Below, piece by piece: positions 40,413-54,897 of a stretch of 64,000 bases of DNA. Numbering within the stretch: the stretch's first letter is position 1; the number at the start of each line of letters is the position of its first letter. Both the position numbers and the translations under genes were made by a program. Origin of the DNA: Eunapius fragilis (taxonomy: Eukaryota; Porifera; Demospongiae; Spongillida; Spongillidae); the NCBI GenBank assembly GCA_963681505.1, contig OY811974.1:2496511-2560510 (forward strand), in the 5' to 3' direction. The notes under the pieces are model-generated. The model had not been told where the DNA came from and searched no databases. It saw only the letters and a program-made list of their open reading frames with translations.

Positions 40413-43400
40413 CTGTATGGAAATTGAATCCTTGACATTATCGATATCTTTCCATTAACATATACACATATTAATAACCGAAGTAAAGCGCAGCATCAAA
40501 AAGGCAATGACAAGAAGGCTTGTTTAGTGTGTGATTTAGTAACTAGAATGCAAATTGCAAAATAATAATAAATTAGGCTTCGATTAATACCTGCATACGA
40601 ATCATGCACGTGATTGAAATTGTGTCGAAGGTGAACTTTCATGTGACATGTGAATCCGACAAGTCCGAAACTCAAAGTGTTCTTTCAGAACAACCCAGCC
40701 AGCTTGCAAGTATTGCTTCCCAAGGCGTATCTTTAGCATTACTTTTAATACTAATATCTTTGGCATTGACACCTTCAATACAATGCCTAGTTTTGCCCAG
40801 GTTAAATATCTGACCTTCCGCCGGCTCTGCCGAAGGCCCGAGGGCGTGGATCCCTAAGGATTTAACTTAGACAGTAGCATGCAACTGATTGATTAGATTG
40901 CGCGAATAACATCCACTAACCTGTAACTTGTTACTGGTACATTAATAATTTAATAAAAGCCTACATATTTTGTATCATATACACATTATTTACCAATATC
41001 TACCTAGTAGAATAGTACTTAATGTAAACGTCTACTAATCTGAACAATAATTGTATGCATTAAGAACTATAAGCCATGTGCTTTTATTTCTATGCATCCA
41101 TTCATTTTGATCATGCACTAAATCTAACGTGTTTTTTTTTTTTGAAGGGGTTAAATCTAAATTTGTAATATTTAAAATTCACCTAGGCATTTGTTGTTTG
41201 TGGTAGTATATCCAGTTGGGCAAGTACCGCATGTTGCACCTGTTCCAGGGGCCGGTACATCAGTGCAGCTTACACCAGGGAAGCAAACAAGGTCGAGACA
41301 TCCATCATAGTTCTGTCCACAAAAGGCTCCAGTCCATGCTGAGGTTGGGAAATGAGCGATTGTAATTCAAACAGGGTTTCCATGCACAGTGAGATGCATA
41401 CCTTTGGAGCACTGACAGTTGAGAACAAGTGGATTTTGATTCACATCCAGGATGCCATCCTGTGTGCATATGCCTCCATTGAGGCAACCACAGATCTGTA
41501 GCTGAGGAGTAAGCACAGAAGCAGAACCAAGTGTGTCGTTAGCAAGGAATGTCACTGTAGCATTGTTGGCATTTGTGTAGTTAGTGCTGAAGGAGTAGAG
41601 TCCACCACCATATTTGGTCAGATTGCCCTGGAGGTTGCCAATGACAGTAATATTGAACTGTTGTGTTGCAGTTACAGTAAAGTTGTACACAGCAACCGTG
41701 CCAACGTTGATGAAGAAGACCGGAGGACCAGTTATGTTTGGGGGAAAACTGACTGCAAAACAATGAAAAAACTTTCATTAAATTAAAACTTATGATAATT
41801 ATATGTACTTACATGCAATCATGTTAGACAGTGTGTTTTGTGTAATTGTGGCCAATGTTCCCAGTCCAATAGCTGCATTACCAGTTTGAAAATAGTCAAA
41901 TATGCAAGAAGGATCATTATTGCATGCCGCTGTGATGTTGCTTGAAGCATTGGCTAAAACGTCTTCCAAAAATACAGGATAATATGTTGGGTGAGAATAG
42001 TTTGCAGTAGAATCTCCATTACGGTATGTAAATAGGCTTTCACTTTGAGCAATTTGATCTGGGGAAGAATATAACATTTAACCACCTCCTTCATATAATG
42101 CCATATTGTACGTACATGATAGGCCAAATGAATACAGCTGCTTGTCAGAGGAATTGGATGGTAGTATTGTGCCATTCGGATAAATAAAATCATCATCAGG
42201 ATTTCCATTGTAGTTTCCAAGCATTCCAGTTATGTTATCTGTTGATGTTACTTCTATAGCATATATGGGAAGACCTGTTACTATTGATATAGTGACTGTT
42301 ATGCCACTGTCAAATGTTGTCTGAACAGAATTGTCAGCAACTCTTATAACACTGATGGTCTGTGTAGTATAACTTGAATCCACAGATGTCAAATCATTAG
42401 TTACATTAGAGCCATTAACAAGAATCACAGCAATATTTCCACTAGGGGCTTGTACCTGTGTGTGCAGGATTAAAGAAAGTGTGTAAGTCCGTTTAAATTG
42501 CAGAGTCAATGACTCCCTGACCTCAACATATTCTCCAGTCATCTTTACTCCAAATGCGAAGGCAACAAACTGTGTTGCAGATTGGTTTATGGGTGCAGTT
42601 CTTGCCTGGAGCATGAAATTGGTATCCAGCTGTTGCTGAAATACTTTAAATTCACCCCATCCATTGAACGTGTATGTCTTGCCATCCAAGGTGGTGAAAT
42701 GTGGATCTCCATTACCCAATGCTAATATGCAGTGCGACATGGTCATATAATAAATAAATGTCAACCCACACCCCCACACACCCTCTGATAAAGGGAACAT
42801 ACCTGCTCGTGGTGGTTTATACTCCGCACAGTTATTTGGTACTCTGCGTTCTGTATAGAGGTTGCACAGCCCTGTACCATCACAGCATGCTTGCCTGAAT
42901 GCAATGTCGTACTTCTGGTAATGAGATGGATACCTCTGCGGATGGTATAGCAGAGGTGTACTCTGGTCTACCAACAGGTATCCCACTGAAGGACTAGTGG
43001 TGGAATAAGATGTAATAAAATATATATTTAGTTTACGAATTCATTCACCTGTAACAACAATATCGAACTGGGTACAGTTCTCGTATCCTGGGTGGAACGA
43101 GCTGATAGAAACAGCGATAACGTGTGTTTGTCCTGTCCAATGTAAATTTTGAGTCCTGTAAAACTTGTCGTAGTGTACAGGGACATGCCTGCTTGATATT
43201 ATTGGTAGGAGAAGTGATTCCAAATACATTGATATCATTGGAGTAGCTTGAAATGCAGGTACTTTTTTGCTTCTGCATGTCATTTGAAGTTTTTCCAATG
43301 TTGTACACCACATTGCTCCATGGGTAGGTAGAGTTATTGCAGGCAATGCTGCCAACTTGAGATGATCCCGAAAAGTTGGCATTCGCATAGATTCCATTAG

Positions 43401-46400
43401 CATTGAACCCTACAACTGCATAGTTGAATTCAGACTGAGTCCATTGAAGTAGCTGACAGTTGTATGTGAAGATTGCATAGGACTGAAGACCATCTGTTAT
43501 AACAATGGCTTGATAAGTGTTGGTCTGGAAAATAATAAAATGAAATATGTAATCAAGTCACTAGGATAATGATGCTTACAGCATTAAGAGCAGATGAAGA
43601 TGGGTTACTTCCATGAGGATAGGGATGCACACCATTCCACTGTGCCACTAACATCCATGTTCCACTAAAGTTTGTATTAGTTGTATCTGTGATGAATGCG
43701 CTGGCACTGGTGAGTTGGTCTGATGAGAACTCTTCCACCTGATATGTTACATTGCCAGCTAATGTAAGATCATTATCACTCCAGAATGGGGCAATGACAT
43801 AGGCATTTTTGGTAATGTTGTTTGTTGTTGGAAAGAGCTGAGGAAGTCTTGATGTCCACCCAGCACCAAAGGAGATAATGCCATTGCTACCCACCTGGGA
43901 CAATTGAATTAGAATAAATATGCTATATAAATAAGCTCCTGTTTTTTGCACATACATATGCTATAGCTTGGATGGTTGCTCCAAAAGCGATACCCTGGGT
44001 GACATAAATAGGACTTGAATACCCATCATCTGTGCCATTCAGTAGTTTAGCAGTTGTTTCCAGGACCAGAAATGGCAGGAATCCTAGTGGGGAAAGTAAG
44101 TTTAGATACTGAGTGGTTTACCCTTAGTAGTGCACAAAACTATCAATGACCTTTATGACCTGAAACTAATGAAATGGACATGCTCTGCTGGTCTTTGATC
44201 TACAAATTGTATATTTGTCAGGAACATTAATTTTAATCCTGAAGTCATAAACTGTGTTAGATAAGCTGTATCAAAATGCTAGAAATATCGATGTCATTCA
44301 GTGTCCTTGAAATAGCGGGAAAATCATCAATATATCAACAATATTGATATTACCTGGAATTTAACATTAAACACATATGAATACAAATTGTGTAGCACAA
44401 ATTGATTACAGCTACTAATCCTACATATACTAGGCCTGATATCAATTGCAGTATTCAGTATCCATGTTTCTTTATTTAAAGAAAATCCAGATAGGGATAT
44501 CGATTTGAAGATATTAAAGCATCTCTCAATTGTGTTGCCAAACACTCTCTGCTGCCAAAGCCACTACCATACATTAATAGGCTATTTGATATTAGTTTCA
44601 AGAATGGTCAACTAACATGATGTCAATATCTAGATATTTATCAACACCCAGTGCGTTGCACGGCAACAACAAAATGATCTTACCACCTCATTGAGCATAC
44701 TTATTATTACCTAATTCCTAGCCATGAAACACGTGCTCATGCTTTTAACTATGTGTTTATTTAAATTGAATATACAGTAAATGGTCAGAGAAATAAAATG
44801 TCAGAATATCACTGAAATGGTAGCAATGAAAACAGATTTCATGTTTCTGAAGTAAATACTCCACAGCTGATAGTTAGATATGTGTATAATAACTAATGAA
44901 ATTGAGTTACAATGCAATTAGTTAGGTTATTCAGGTACCACACAAGCAAAGTGACATACTGGTGCAAGTTGTTCTGTCCACACCAAGCTGATACCCTGTC
45001 CTACATGAGCACACAAAGCTTCCATTGGTGTTTGTACAGTTATGGGAGCAACCTGCATTGTTTGTACTGCACTCATTGATATCTGTTTGACAAATAGATT
45101 CACATCAGTGGTATACATGGGATGCTGTGGCCATTGCTTGTCTTACCCCTACAGCCTTTGTTGTCAGAATTTAGTGAATATCCAACTGTACAGGAGCACG
45201 TGTAGCTTCCATTAGTGTTTGTACAGACTTGAGAACATCCTCCATTGCCATTGGAACACTCATTGATGTCTGCAGTAAAAAAAATTGAATCAGAATTAAA
45301 TTTACTTAACCAATGCCAGCTTACCATTACAAGTTCGATTATTGGCATTCAATGAGTAACCAGCCATACATGAGCATACAAAACTTCCATTAGTGTTTGT
45401 GCACTGTTGAGAACACCCTCCAGTGTTGGTCAAGCACTCGTTGATGTCTAAAGTGATGTGTATCATTTTAAAAATACAACCTTGGTTCCAGACCTACCAT
45501 TGCATATACTGCTGCCTGTATAACCAGTCCTGCAGGAACATGTGTAGCTTCCATTGGTGTTTGTGCATACTTGAGAACAACCCCCATTGCTGGTATTGCA
45601 CTCATTGATATCTGTTGAAAGAATCATAAGCTGATCTGTAACTGGCACTCTGGTTTCATGAATTCATGATTGATTGAAAGCACGTATTTAAAATTTGCAA
45701 TGTTATCAAATTCCCATTAATTGTAATAACCCATGGTGCTTGTCAATGATATAGCATTTGCTTGCATAGTACTCTGCACAGATCAACAACATTGTCTAAA
45801 TGAGTGACAACTAGAATGCCATGACACTTCAGTGAGAAAGTGTGTAGATGTTATTTGCATTGTCATACGTACATGAGGGAAGACTTTGTGTTGCACTTAC
45901 CAATGCATGTTTTGTTGTCCAATTGTAAGGAATATCCAACTCTGCATGAGCAGGAATAGCTACCAATTGTATTGGTACAGTTTTGGGAGCAATTTCCATT
46001 ATTGATATTGCATTCATTGACGTCTGAAGAATTCCAAATTACAACAGTATTTCTAACATTAGAGCAGTTTTGTCCTCACCAGTGCATGTCTTATAATCCA
46101 TTCCAAGCTGAAACCCCAACTTGCAAGAACACACAGCTGTTCCATTCACATCATTGCAAATGTCTGAACAGTTTCCATTATTTGTTGCGCATATGCCAAT
46201 AACTGCCAAAATAAGAATTTAAATAATGGACACTCGATCAGAAAAAAATAGCAACTGACTCACAGGTACATGTTTTGTTGTCAGCATTAAGTTTGTAAGT
46301 GGAATTACACGAGCAAATGAAGCTTCCGATGGTATTATTACAGTTTTGTGAACAATTTCCTTTTAGGATATTGCATTCATTGATGTCTAGAAGAAAGATA

Positions 46401-49400
46401 TGATTTAATGATCAGATCCCTGTTTATGTATGTAAGCATACAGCTTGCGTAATTGATACATGTGAGTGGGTCGGGGGAAACGACATGAAACCCCAAGCTT
46501 AGTTTTCTCTATAAATGGCATCAATTTCAAACCCATTGTTCGCCAGATTAATGCTATCGGGATCCTACGACATACCATATCATTTACTATTTGTGAAAAT
46601 ACATTTTGGTGTTCCTCGTAGAAAAAGCTTTTTTTTAATTTTTACTCGTAGTAATAGAGTACGTGCATGTACATCATTTTTGGCCACTAGAAATATGAAG
46701 GAGGAATCCCCTCCTCTAAACTAGCATTTTGGTCTCTTACACATGCGGGTGCCGACGTTACAGGTTCCGATACCCAACTGTCAGGTACGCAGGAGCGTGA
46801 AAATCGCTTCAACGTACATAGAAGGGTCCTTATCTCTATTGATTTGTTCAGTTCGTTAATTCTAACCATAGATTGATTAGGATTTGATAACTTCCATTAT
46901 CAAACTTCAATGCAGTTATTTAAGGAATGAGGATTAGATGCGATTATTCTCATTGCATGAAAAGGTGCTTATCATCCCTTCACACATATGTAATCATAAT
47001 TTTTGGGATCCTGAATATCCATGCACATATGTGGTGATCTTCGTAATTTTAAGGCAAAGAAAATGACTACCTGAAAACATGTGTTGCAACGCTTTCATCG
47101 ACCACTTTTGGCAAACCGGGCCTCTTATATAAGCAAATATGCATGGTCCGGGTAGAACCAATTTTGCAGCGAAAATTAACTTGGGTTCGCCGGACAACTA
47201 AGCCCGGGGATTATAATTCATGTAGATCCTTCTATTCCATTATCTAGCTTATGCACAGACATGCAACTTACTACAGCACTAACCATCGCAGCTTCGGTTA
47301 TCGACGCCTAGCAAAAAACCGTCAAGACATGAGCAAATATAGCTTCCATTGGTGTTTGTACAGAGTTGTGAACATGGGCGACCAGTAGAGCACTCATCAA
47401 TGTCTGTTGAAGTAATGATGTGCATTAGTCATGTCTAACATTCACTTCAAAACAAACCAATGCATGTTCTGTTGTCTGATGATAATAAATATCCAGGCCC
47501 ACATGAGCAAACATAGCTTCCATTGGTGTTTGCACAGAGTTGTGAACATGGGCGACCAGTAGAGCACTCATCAATGTCTGTTGAGTAATGATGTATACTG
47601 GTCATATCTAACATTCACTTGAAAACTAACCAATGCATGATCTGTTGTCTGCTCCTAATAAATATCCAGGCACACATGAGCAAACATAGCTTCCATTGGT
47701 GTTTGCACAGAGTTGAGAACATGGACGACCAGTAGAGCATTCATCAATGTCTGTTGAGTAATGATGTATACTGGTCATATCTAACATTCACTTGAAAACT
47801 AACCAATGCATGTTCTGTTGTCTGCTCCTAATAAATATCCAGGCCCACATGAGCAAACATAGCTTCCATTGGTGTTTGCACAGAGTTGTGAACATGGACG
47901 ACCAGTAGAGCAGTCATCAATGTCTGTTGAATAATGATATATATTGGTCATATCTAACATTCACTTGAAAACTAACCAATGCATGTTCTGTTGTCTGCTC
48001 CTAATAAATATCCAGGCCCACATGAGCAAACATAGCTTCCATTGGTATTTGCACAGAGTTGTGAACATGGGAGACCAGTAGAGCACTCATCAATGTCTGT
48101 TGAGTAATGATGTATACTGGTCATATCTAACATTCACTTGAAAACTAACCAATGCATGTTCTGTTGTCGGCTCCTAATAAATATCCAGACCTACATGAGC
48201 AAACATAGCTTCCATTGGTGTTTGCACAGAGTTGTGAACATGGGCGACTAGTAGAGCACTCATCAATGTCTGTTGAATAATGATATATATTGGTCATATC
48301 TAACATTCACTTGAAAACTAACCAATGCATGTTCTGTTGTCTGCTCCTAATAAATATCCAGGCCCACATGAGCAAACATAGCTTCCATTGGTGTTTGCAC
48401 AGAGTTGTGAACATGGGCGACCAGTAGAGCACTCATCAATGTCTGTTGAATAATGATATATATTGGTCATATCTAACATTCACTTGAAAACTAACCAATG
48501 CATGTTCTGTTGTCTGCTCCTAATAAATATCCAGGCCCACATGAGCAAACATAGCTTCCATTGGTGTTTGCACAGAGTTGTGAACATGGGCGACCAGTAG
48601 AGCACTCATCAATGTCTGTTGAGTAATGATATATATTGGTCATATCTAACATTCACTTGAAAACTAACCAATGCATGTTATGTTGTCTGATCCTAATAAA
48701 TACCCAGGCCTACATAGGCAAACATAGCTTCCATTGGTGTTTGCACAGAGTTGTGAACATGGGCGACCAGTAGAGCACTCATCAATGTCTGTTGAGTAAT
48801 GATATATATTGGTCATATCTAACATTAACTTGAAAACTAACCAATGCATGTTCTGTTGTCTGCTCCTAATAAATATCCAGGCCCACATGAGCAAACATAG
48901 CTTCCATTGGTGTTTGCACAAAGTTGTGAACATGGGCGACCAGTAGAGCACTCATCAATGTCTGTTGAAGTAATGAGATATATTGGTCATATCTAACATT
49001 CACTTGAAAACTAACCAATGCATGTTCTGTTGTCTGCTCCTAATAAATATCCAGGCCCACATGAGCAAACATAGCTTCCATTGGTGTTTGCACAGAGTTG
49101 TGAACATGGACGACCAGTAGAGCACTCATCAATGTCTGTTGAGTAATGATATATATTGGTCATATCTAACATTCACTTGAAAACTAACCAATGCATGTTC
49201 TGTTGTCTGATCCTAATAAATACCCAGACCCACATGAGCAAACATAGCTTCCATTGGTGTTTGCACAAAGTTGTGAACATGGGCGACCAGTAGAGCACTC
49301 ATCAATGTCTGTTGAGTAATGAGATATATTGGTCATATCTAACATTCACTTGAAAACTAACCAATGCATGTTCTGTTGTCTGTTCCTAATAAATATCCAG

Positions 49401-52400
49401 GCCCACATGAGCAAACATAGCTTCCATTGGTGTTTGCACAGAGTTGTGAACATGGGCGACCAGTAGAGCACTCATCAATGTCTGTTGAGTAATGATATAT
49501 ATTGGTCATATCTAACATTCACTTGAAAACTAACCAATGCATGTTCTGTTGTCTGATCCTAATAAATACCCAGGCCCACATGAGCAAACATAGCTTCCAT
49601 TGGTGTTTTCACAGAGTTGTGAACATGGGCGACCAGTAGAGCACTCATCAATGTCTGTTGAGTAATGATATATATTGGTCATATCTAACATTCACTTGAA
49701 AACTAACCAATGCATGTTCTGTTGTCTGCTCCTAATAAATACCCAGGCCCACATGAGCAAACATAGCTTCCATTGGTGTTTGCACAGAGTTGTGAACATG
49801 GGCGACCAGTAGAGCACTCATCAATGTCTGTTGAGTAATGATATATATATTGGTCATATCTAACATTCATTTGAAAACTAACCAATGCATGTTCTGTTGT
49901 CTGCTCCTAATAAATATCCAGGCCCACATGAGCAAACATAGCTTCCATTGGTGTTTGCACAGAGTTGTGAACATGGGCGACCAGTAGAGCACTCATCAAT
50001 GTCTGTTGAGTAATGATATATATTGGTCATATCTAACATTCATTTGAAAACTAACCAATGCATGTTCTGTTGTCTGATCCTAATAAGTATCCAGGCCCAC
50101 ATGAGCAAACATAGCTTCCATTTGTGTTTGTACAGAATTGTGAACATGGGCGACCAATAGAGCATTCATCAATGTCTGTTGAGTAATGATGTATACTGGT
50201 CATATCTAACATTCACTAGAAAACTAACCAATGCATGTTCTGTTGTCTGATTCTAATAAATACCCAGGCCCACAGAGGCAAACATAGCTTCCATTGGTGT
50301 TTGTACAGAATTGTGAACATGGACGACCAGTAGAGCACTCATCAATGTCTGTTGAGTAATGATTTAGATTGGTCATATCTAACATTCACTTGAAAACTAA
50401 CCAATGCATGTTCTGTTGTCTGATCCTAATAAATACCCAGTCCCACAGAGGCAAGCATAGCTTCCATTGGTGTTTGTACAGAATTGTGAACATGGGCGAC
50501 CAGTAGAGCACTCATCAATGTCTGTTGAGTAATGATGTATACTGGTCATATCTAACATTCACTAGAAAACTAACCAATGCATGTTCTGTTGTCTGCTCCT
50601 AACAAATATCCAGGCCCACATGAACAAACATAGCTTCCATTGGTGTTTGCACAGAGTTGTGAACATGGGCGACCAATAGAGCACTCATCAATGTCTATTG
50701 AGCCATGATGTACATTGGTCATATCAAACATTCACTTGAAAACTAACCAATGCATGTTCTGTTGTCTGATCCTAATAAATACCCAGGCCCACAGAGGCAA
50801 GCATAGCTTCCATTGGTGTTTGTACAGAATTGTGAACATGGGCGACCAATAGAGCACTCATCAATGTCTGTTGAGCCATGATGTACATTGGTCATATCTA
50901 ACATTCACTTGAAAACTAACCAATGCATGTTCTGTTGTCTGATCCTAATAAATACCCAGGCCCACATGAGCAAACATAACTTCCATTGGTGTTTTCACAG
51001 AGTTGTGAACATGGGCGACCAGTAGAGCACTCATCAATGTCTGTTGAGTAATGATGGATATTGGTCATATCTAACATTCACTTGAAAACTAACCAATGCA
51101 TGTTCTGTTGTCTGCTCCTAATAAATACCCAGGCCTACATGAGCAAACATAGCTTCCATTGGTGTTTGTACAGAATTGTGAACATGGGCGACCAGTAGAG
51201 CACTCATCAATGTCTGTAGAAGTTATGATGTATATAATATTGGTCATATCTAACTTTCACTTGAAAACTAACCAATGCATGATGTGTTGTCTGATTCTAA
51301 AAGATATCCAGGCCCACATGAGCAAACATAGCTTCCATTGGTGTTTGTACAGAATTTTGGACATGGGCGACCAATAGAGCACTCATCAATGTCTGTTGAG
51401 TAATGATACATATTGGTCATATCTAACACCTTGAAAACTAACCAATGCATGTTCTGTTGTCTGATCCTAATACATATCCAGGCCCACATGAGCAAACATA
51501 GCTTCCATTGGTGTTTGTACAGAATTGTGGACATGGGCGACCAGTAGAGCACTCATCAATGTCTGTTGAGTAATGATGTATATTGGTCATATCTAACATT
51601 CACTTGAAAACTAACCAATGCATGTTCTGTTGTCTGCTCCTAATAAATACCCAGGCCCACATGAGCAAACATAGCTTCCATTGGTGTTTGTACAGAATTG
51701 TGGACATGGGCGACCAGTAGAGCACTCATCAATGTCTGTTGAGTAATGATGTGTATTGGTCATATCTAACATTCACTTGAAAACTAACCAATGCATGTTC
51801 TGTTGTCTGCTCCTAATAAATACCCAGGCCCACATGAGCAAACATAGCTTCCATTGGTGTTTGTACAGAATTGTGGACATGGGCGACCAGTAGAGCACTC
51901 ATCAATGTCTGTTGAGTAATGATGTGTATTGGTCATATCTAACATTCACTTGAAAACTAACCAATGCATGTTCTGTTGTCTGCTCCTAATAAATACCCAG
52001 GCCCACATGAGCAAACATAGCTTCCATTGGTGTTTGTACAGAATTGTGGACATGGGCGACCAGTAGAGCACTCATCAATGTCTGTTGAGTAATGATGTGT
52101 ATTGGTCATATCTAACATTCACTTGAAAACTAACCAATGCATGTTCTGTTGTCTGCTCCTAATAAATACCCAGGCCCACATGAGCAAACATAGCTTCCAT
52201 TGGTGTTTGTACAGAATTGTAAACATGGGCGACCAGTAGAGCACTCATCAATGTCTTTAGAAGTTATGATGTATATAATATTGGTCATATGTAACTTTCA
52301 CTTGAAAACTAACCACTGCATGTTCTGTTGTCTGATCCTAATACATATCCAGGCCCACATGAGCAAACATAGCTTCCATTGGTGTTTGTACAGAATTGTG

Positions 52401-54862
52401 GACATGGGCGACCAGTAGAGCACTCATCAATGTCTGTTGAGTAATGATGTATATTGGTCATATTAACATTCACTTGAAAACTAACCAATGCATGTTCTGT
52501 TGTCTGCTCCTAATAAATACCCAGGCCCACATGAGCAAACATAGCTTTCATTGGTGTTTGTACAGAATTGTGAACATGGGCGACCAGTAGAGCACTCATC
52601 ATCATTGTCTGTTGAGTAATGATGTGTATTGGTCATATCTAACATTCACTTGAAAACTAACCAAGGCATGTTGTGTTGTCGGATCCTAATAAATACCCAG
52701 GCTCACATGAGCAAATATAACTTCCATTGGTGTTTTCACAGAGTTGTAAACATGGGCGACCAGTAGAGCACTCATCAATGTCTGTAGAAGTAATGATGTA
52801 TATTATATTGGTCATATCTAACTTTCACTTGAAAACTAACCAATGCATGTTCTGTTGTCTGATCCTAACACATATCCAGGTCCACATGAGCAAACATAAC
52901 TTCCATTGGTGTTTGAACATAGTTGTGAACAAGCACCATGTCTGTTAGAGCACTCATCAATGTCTGTAGAGGAGAGATGGTAGACATTTCGTCCATTAAA
53001 TAACCATTGCAGGTTCAATTGTCAGCGCTTAGTGCATAACCAGGCTGACATGAGCAAATGTAGCTTAATTAGGCTTAAACCTTTATTAAGTTACCAGTGC
53101 AGATTCTTTTAGTATCATTCTCCTTGTAGCCATCCTTACAATCGATAAAACACATCGATGTATTATCTTTGCATATCGATTCGCAAATAGCCTGTGTGCA
53201 ATTTGAGCCTCCTGTGTTGATCAATGGCAATGATATTTTGCACAGTATATCGCTATTTTTTATTGTACGTTACCATGTGTAATATTCAGGACAGTGTAAT
53301 CATCACAGCAGCAAGTGCAATTAGTGTCCATTTCTGTACAGGTTACTGTGCATCCTGTTTCTCCTGAAATAAAATGAAAGCAATTCCTTGAATTGTGACT
53401 TTTGGGTTGTAAACACTACATAATTGTATTAAAACTAGACTTATTTTATTTCGTATTCTCACATGCATTGTGTATCGCCACACGACTGATACATATTTTC
53501 AACTTGACTTTTATACATGTACATACTACAAATTACTGGTCACACATTGTCAATAAACAATTCCAGTAATAGGACACCTAAGTGGAAATGCTTTGTGCGC
53601 TCCATTTTTTATGTCATAATGGTATAGGACAGGGCTTCAATTTTTAAATATACATCTATCTATTTCATTAACCATTGAACTTCATTTACAATGAAGTTTT
53701 GTTGATTATAATTTTATTTTTGACGATAGGTTGTATGCTTCTTAATATCTAGTCAAGCCATTATGGCCTCGTTCCCAGGCCGTACTTTTTATTAAAGTTA
53801 AATGGGGGTAGCCGTTACCAAGAAACTTGGTAATCGTATACTGTAGTAATTTTGTCTGTACATTTTCCGTATACTACTTTCTCAACGCTAGCTTTTCCTG
53901 ATCTCAGGTCGTCGCGCCTGATGGATTTCACAACAAGCATACCATGTACGTAACTAAGTATAGTTGTGTCATTTTTGTATGCACGTGTGTATTTTGAAAT
54001 GAATCACTATGAAATTCTAGGTAGCTGATTCATGTACAGAAGCTTACTCTATATGAGGTAGCGATCCAAGGGGATACACGCAATAGCTAGCTCGCACGTT
54101 CCCAATAATTATGACTGATCATATTGGTCTCATTACCAGGCCGTATTTTTTTAGATTGGAAACGAAATAAACATATCCCGGCCATTGAAGAGAAGGAAAA
54201 GAGCTTCCTCTTGTTTGGCCTTGAGTGTAAGGTTTAGTTGGTGAACACACGAAAGAGAATCAGCAACCGCTTCTCCACAGAATAAGCCATCACTCGATCA
54301 AACTAATACAACTACATTATAATACATATTTCTTGGTAATGAACTTCTGGAAACTACGGCCTGGGAACGAGGATAGCAACACTTATTATTACGAAAGCGG
54401 CCATTACTACGTAACTTCTCGTGGCGAAGACAGGATGGGAGGGGGGGGGGAGGGGGGGGCAAGCCTGGAAAGCAACGCCTCAAAACAACACGTGGACCTA
54501 ACACGTCATAATACAAAGCGCGAATACAGCCTGTCAGTGAGCTGCATGGTAGTGATCGATTCAACTAGGGTATAGTTTGCCAGTGTTATAGACCTAGAGA
54601 CACGGCAACTACCAGTGGCGGATCCAGGTGGGGGTGGCGGGGGTATACCCCCTCCCGCAAAGTTAGAAATTAAATATTCATAGCTACAAGGGGCTGATGA
54701 TATAAATATATGTCGCGCTGATGATATAAATACAACGAAAACGCGCCGAAGTAACATGATAACAGTAAAAAAGCGGCTGGGGCGAAGCCCCAGACCCCTC
54801 GTACATCTTCCTCTCTTACGCGCAATACTTCGTAGCCACGCCCAAACCATGATTATTAACGC

Positions 54863-54897
<35 letters not shown>

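Noticed and set aside
42078-42986. Single 302-codon open frame across AMOP end and VWD of gene B
   Set aside because: It reads through two short introns (42722-42802 and 42456-42521). Exon boundaries conserved with gene A show that the real product is spliced.
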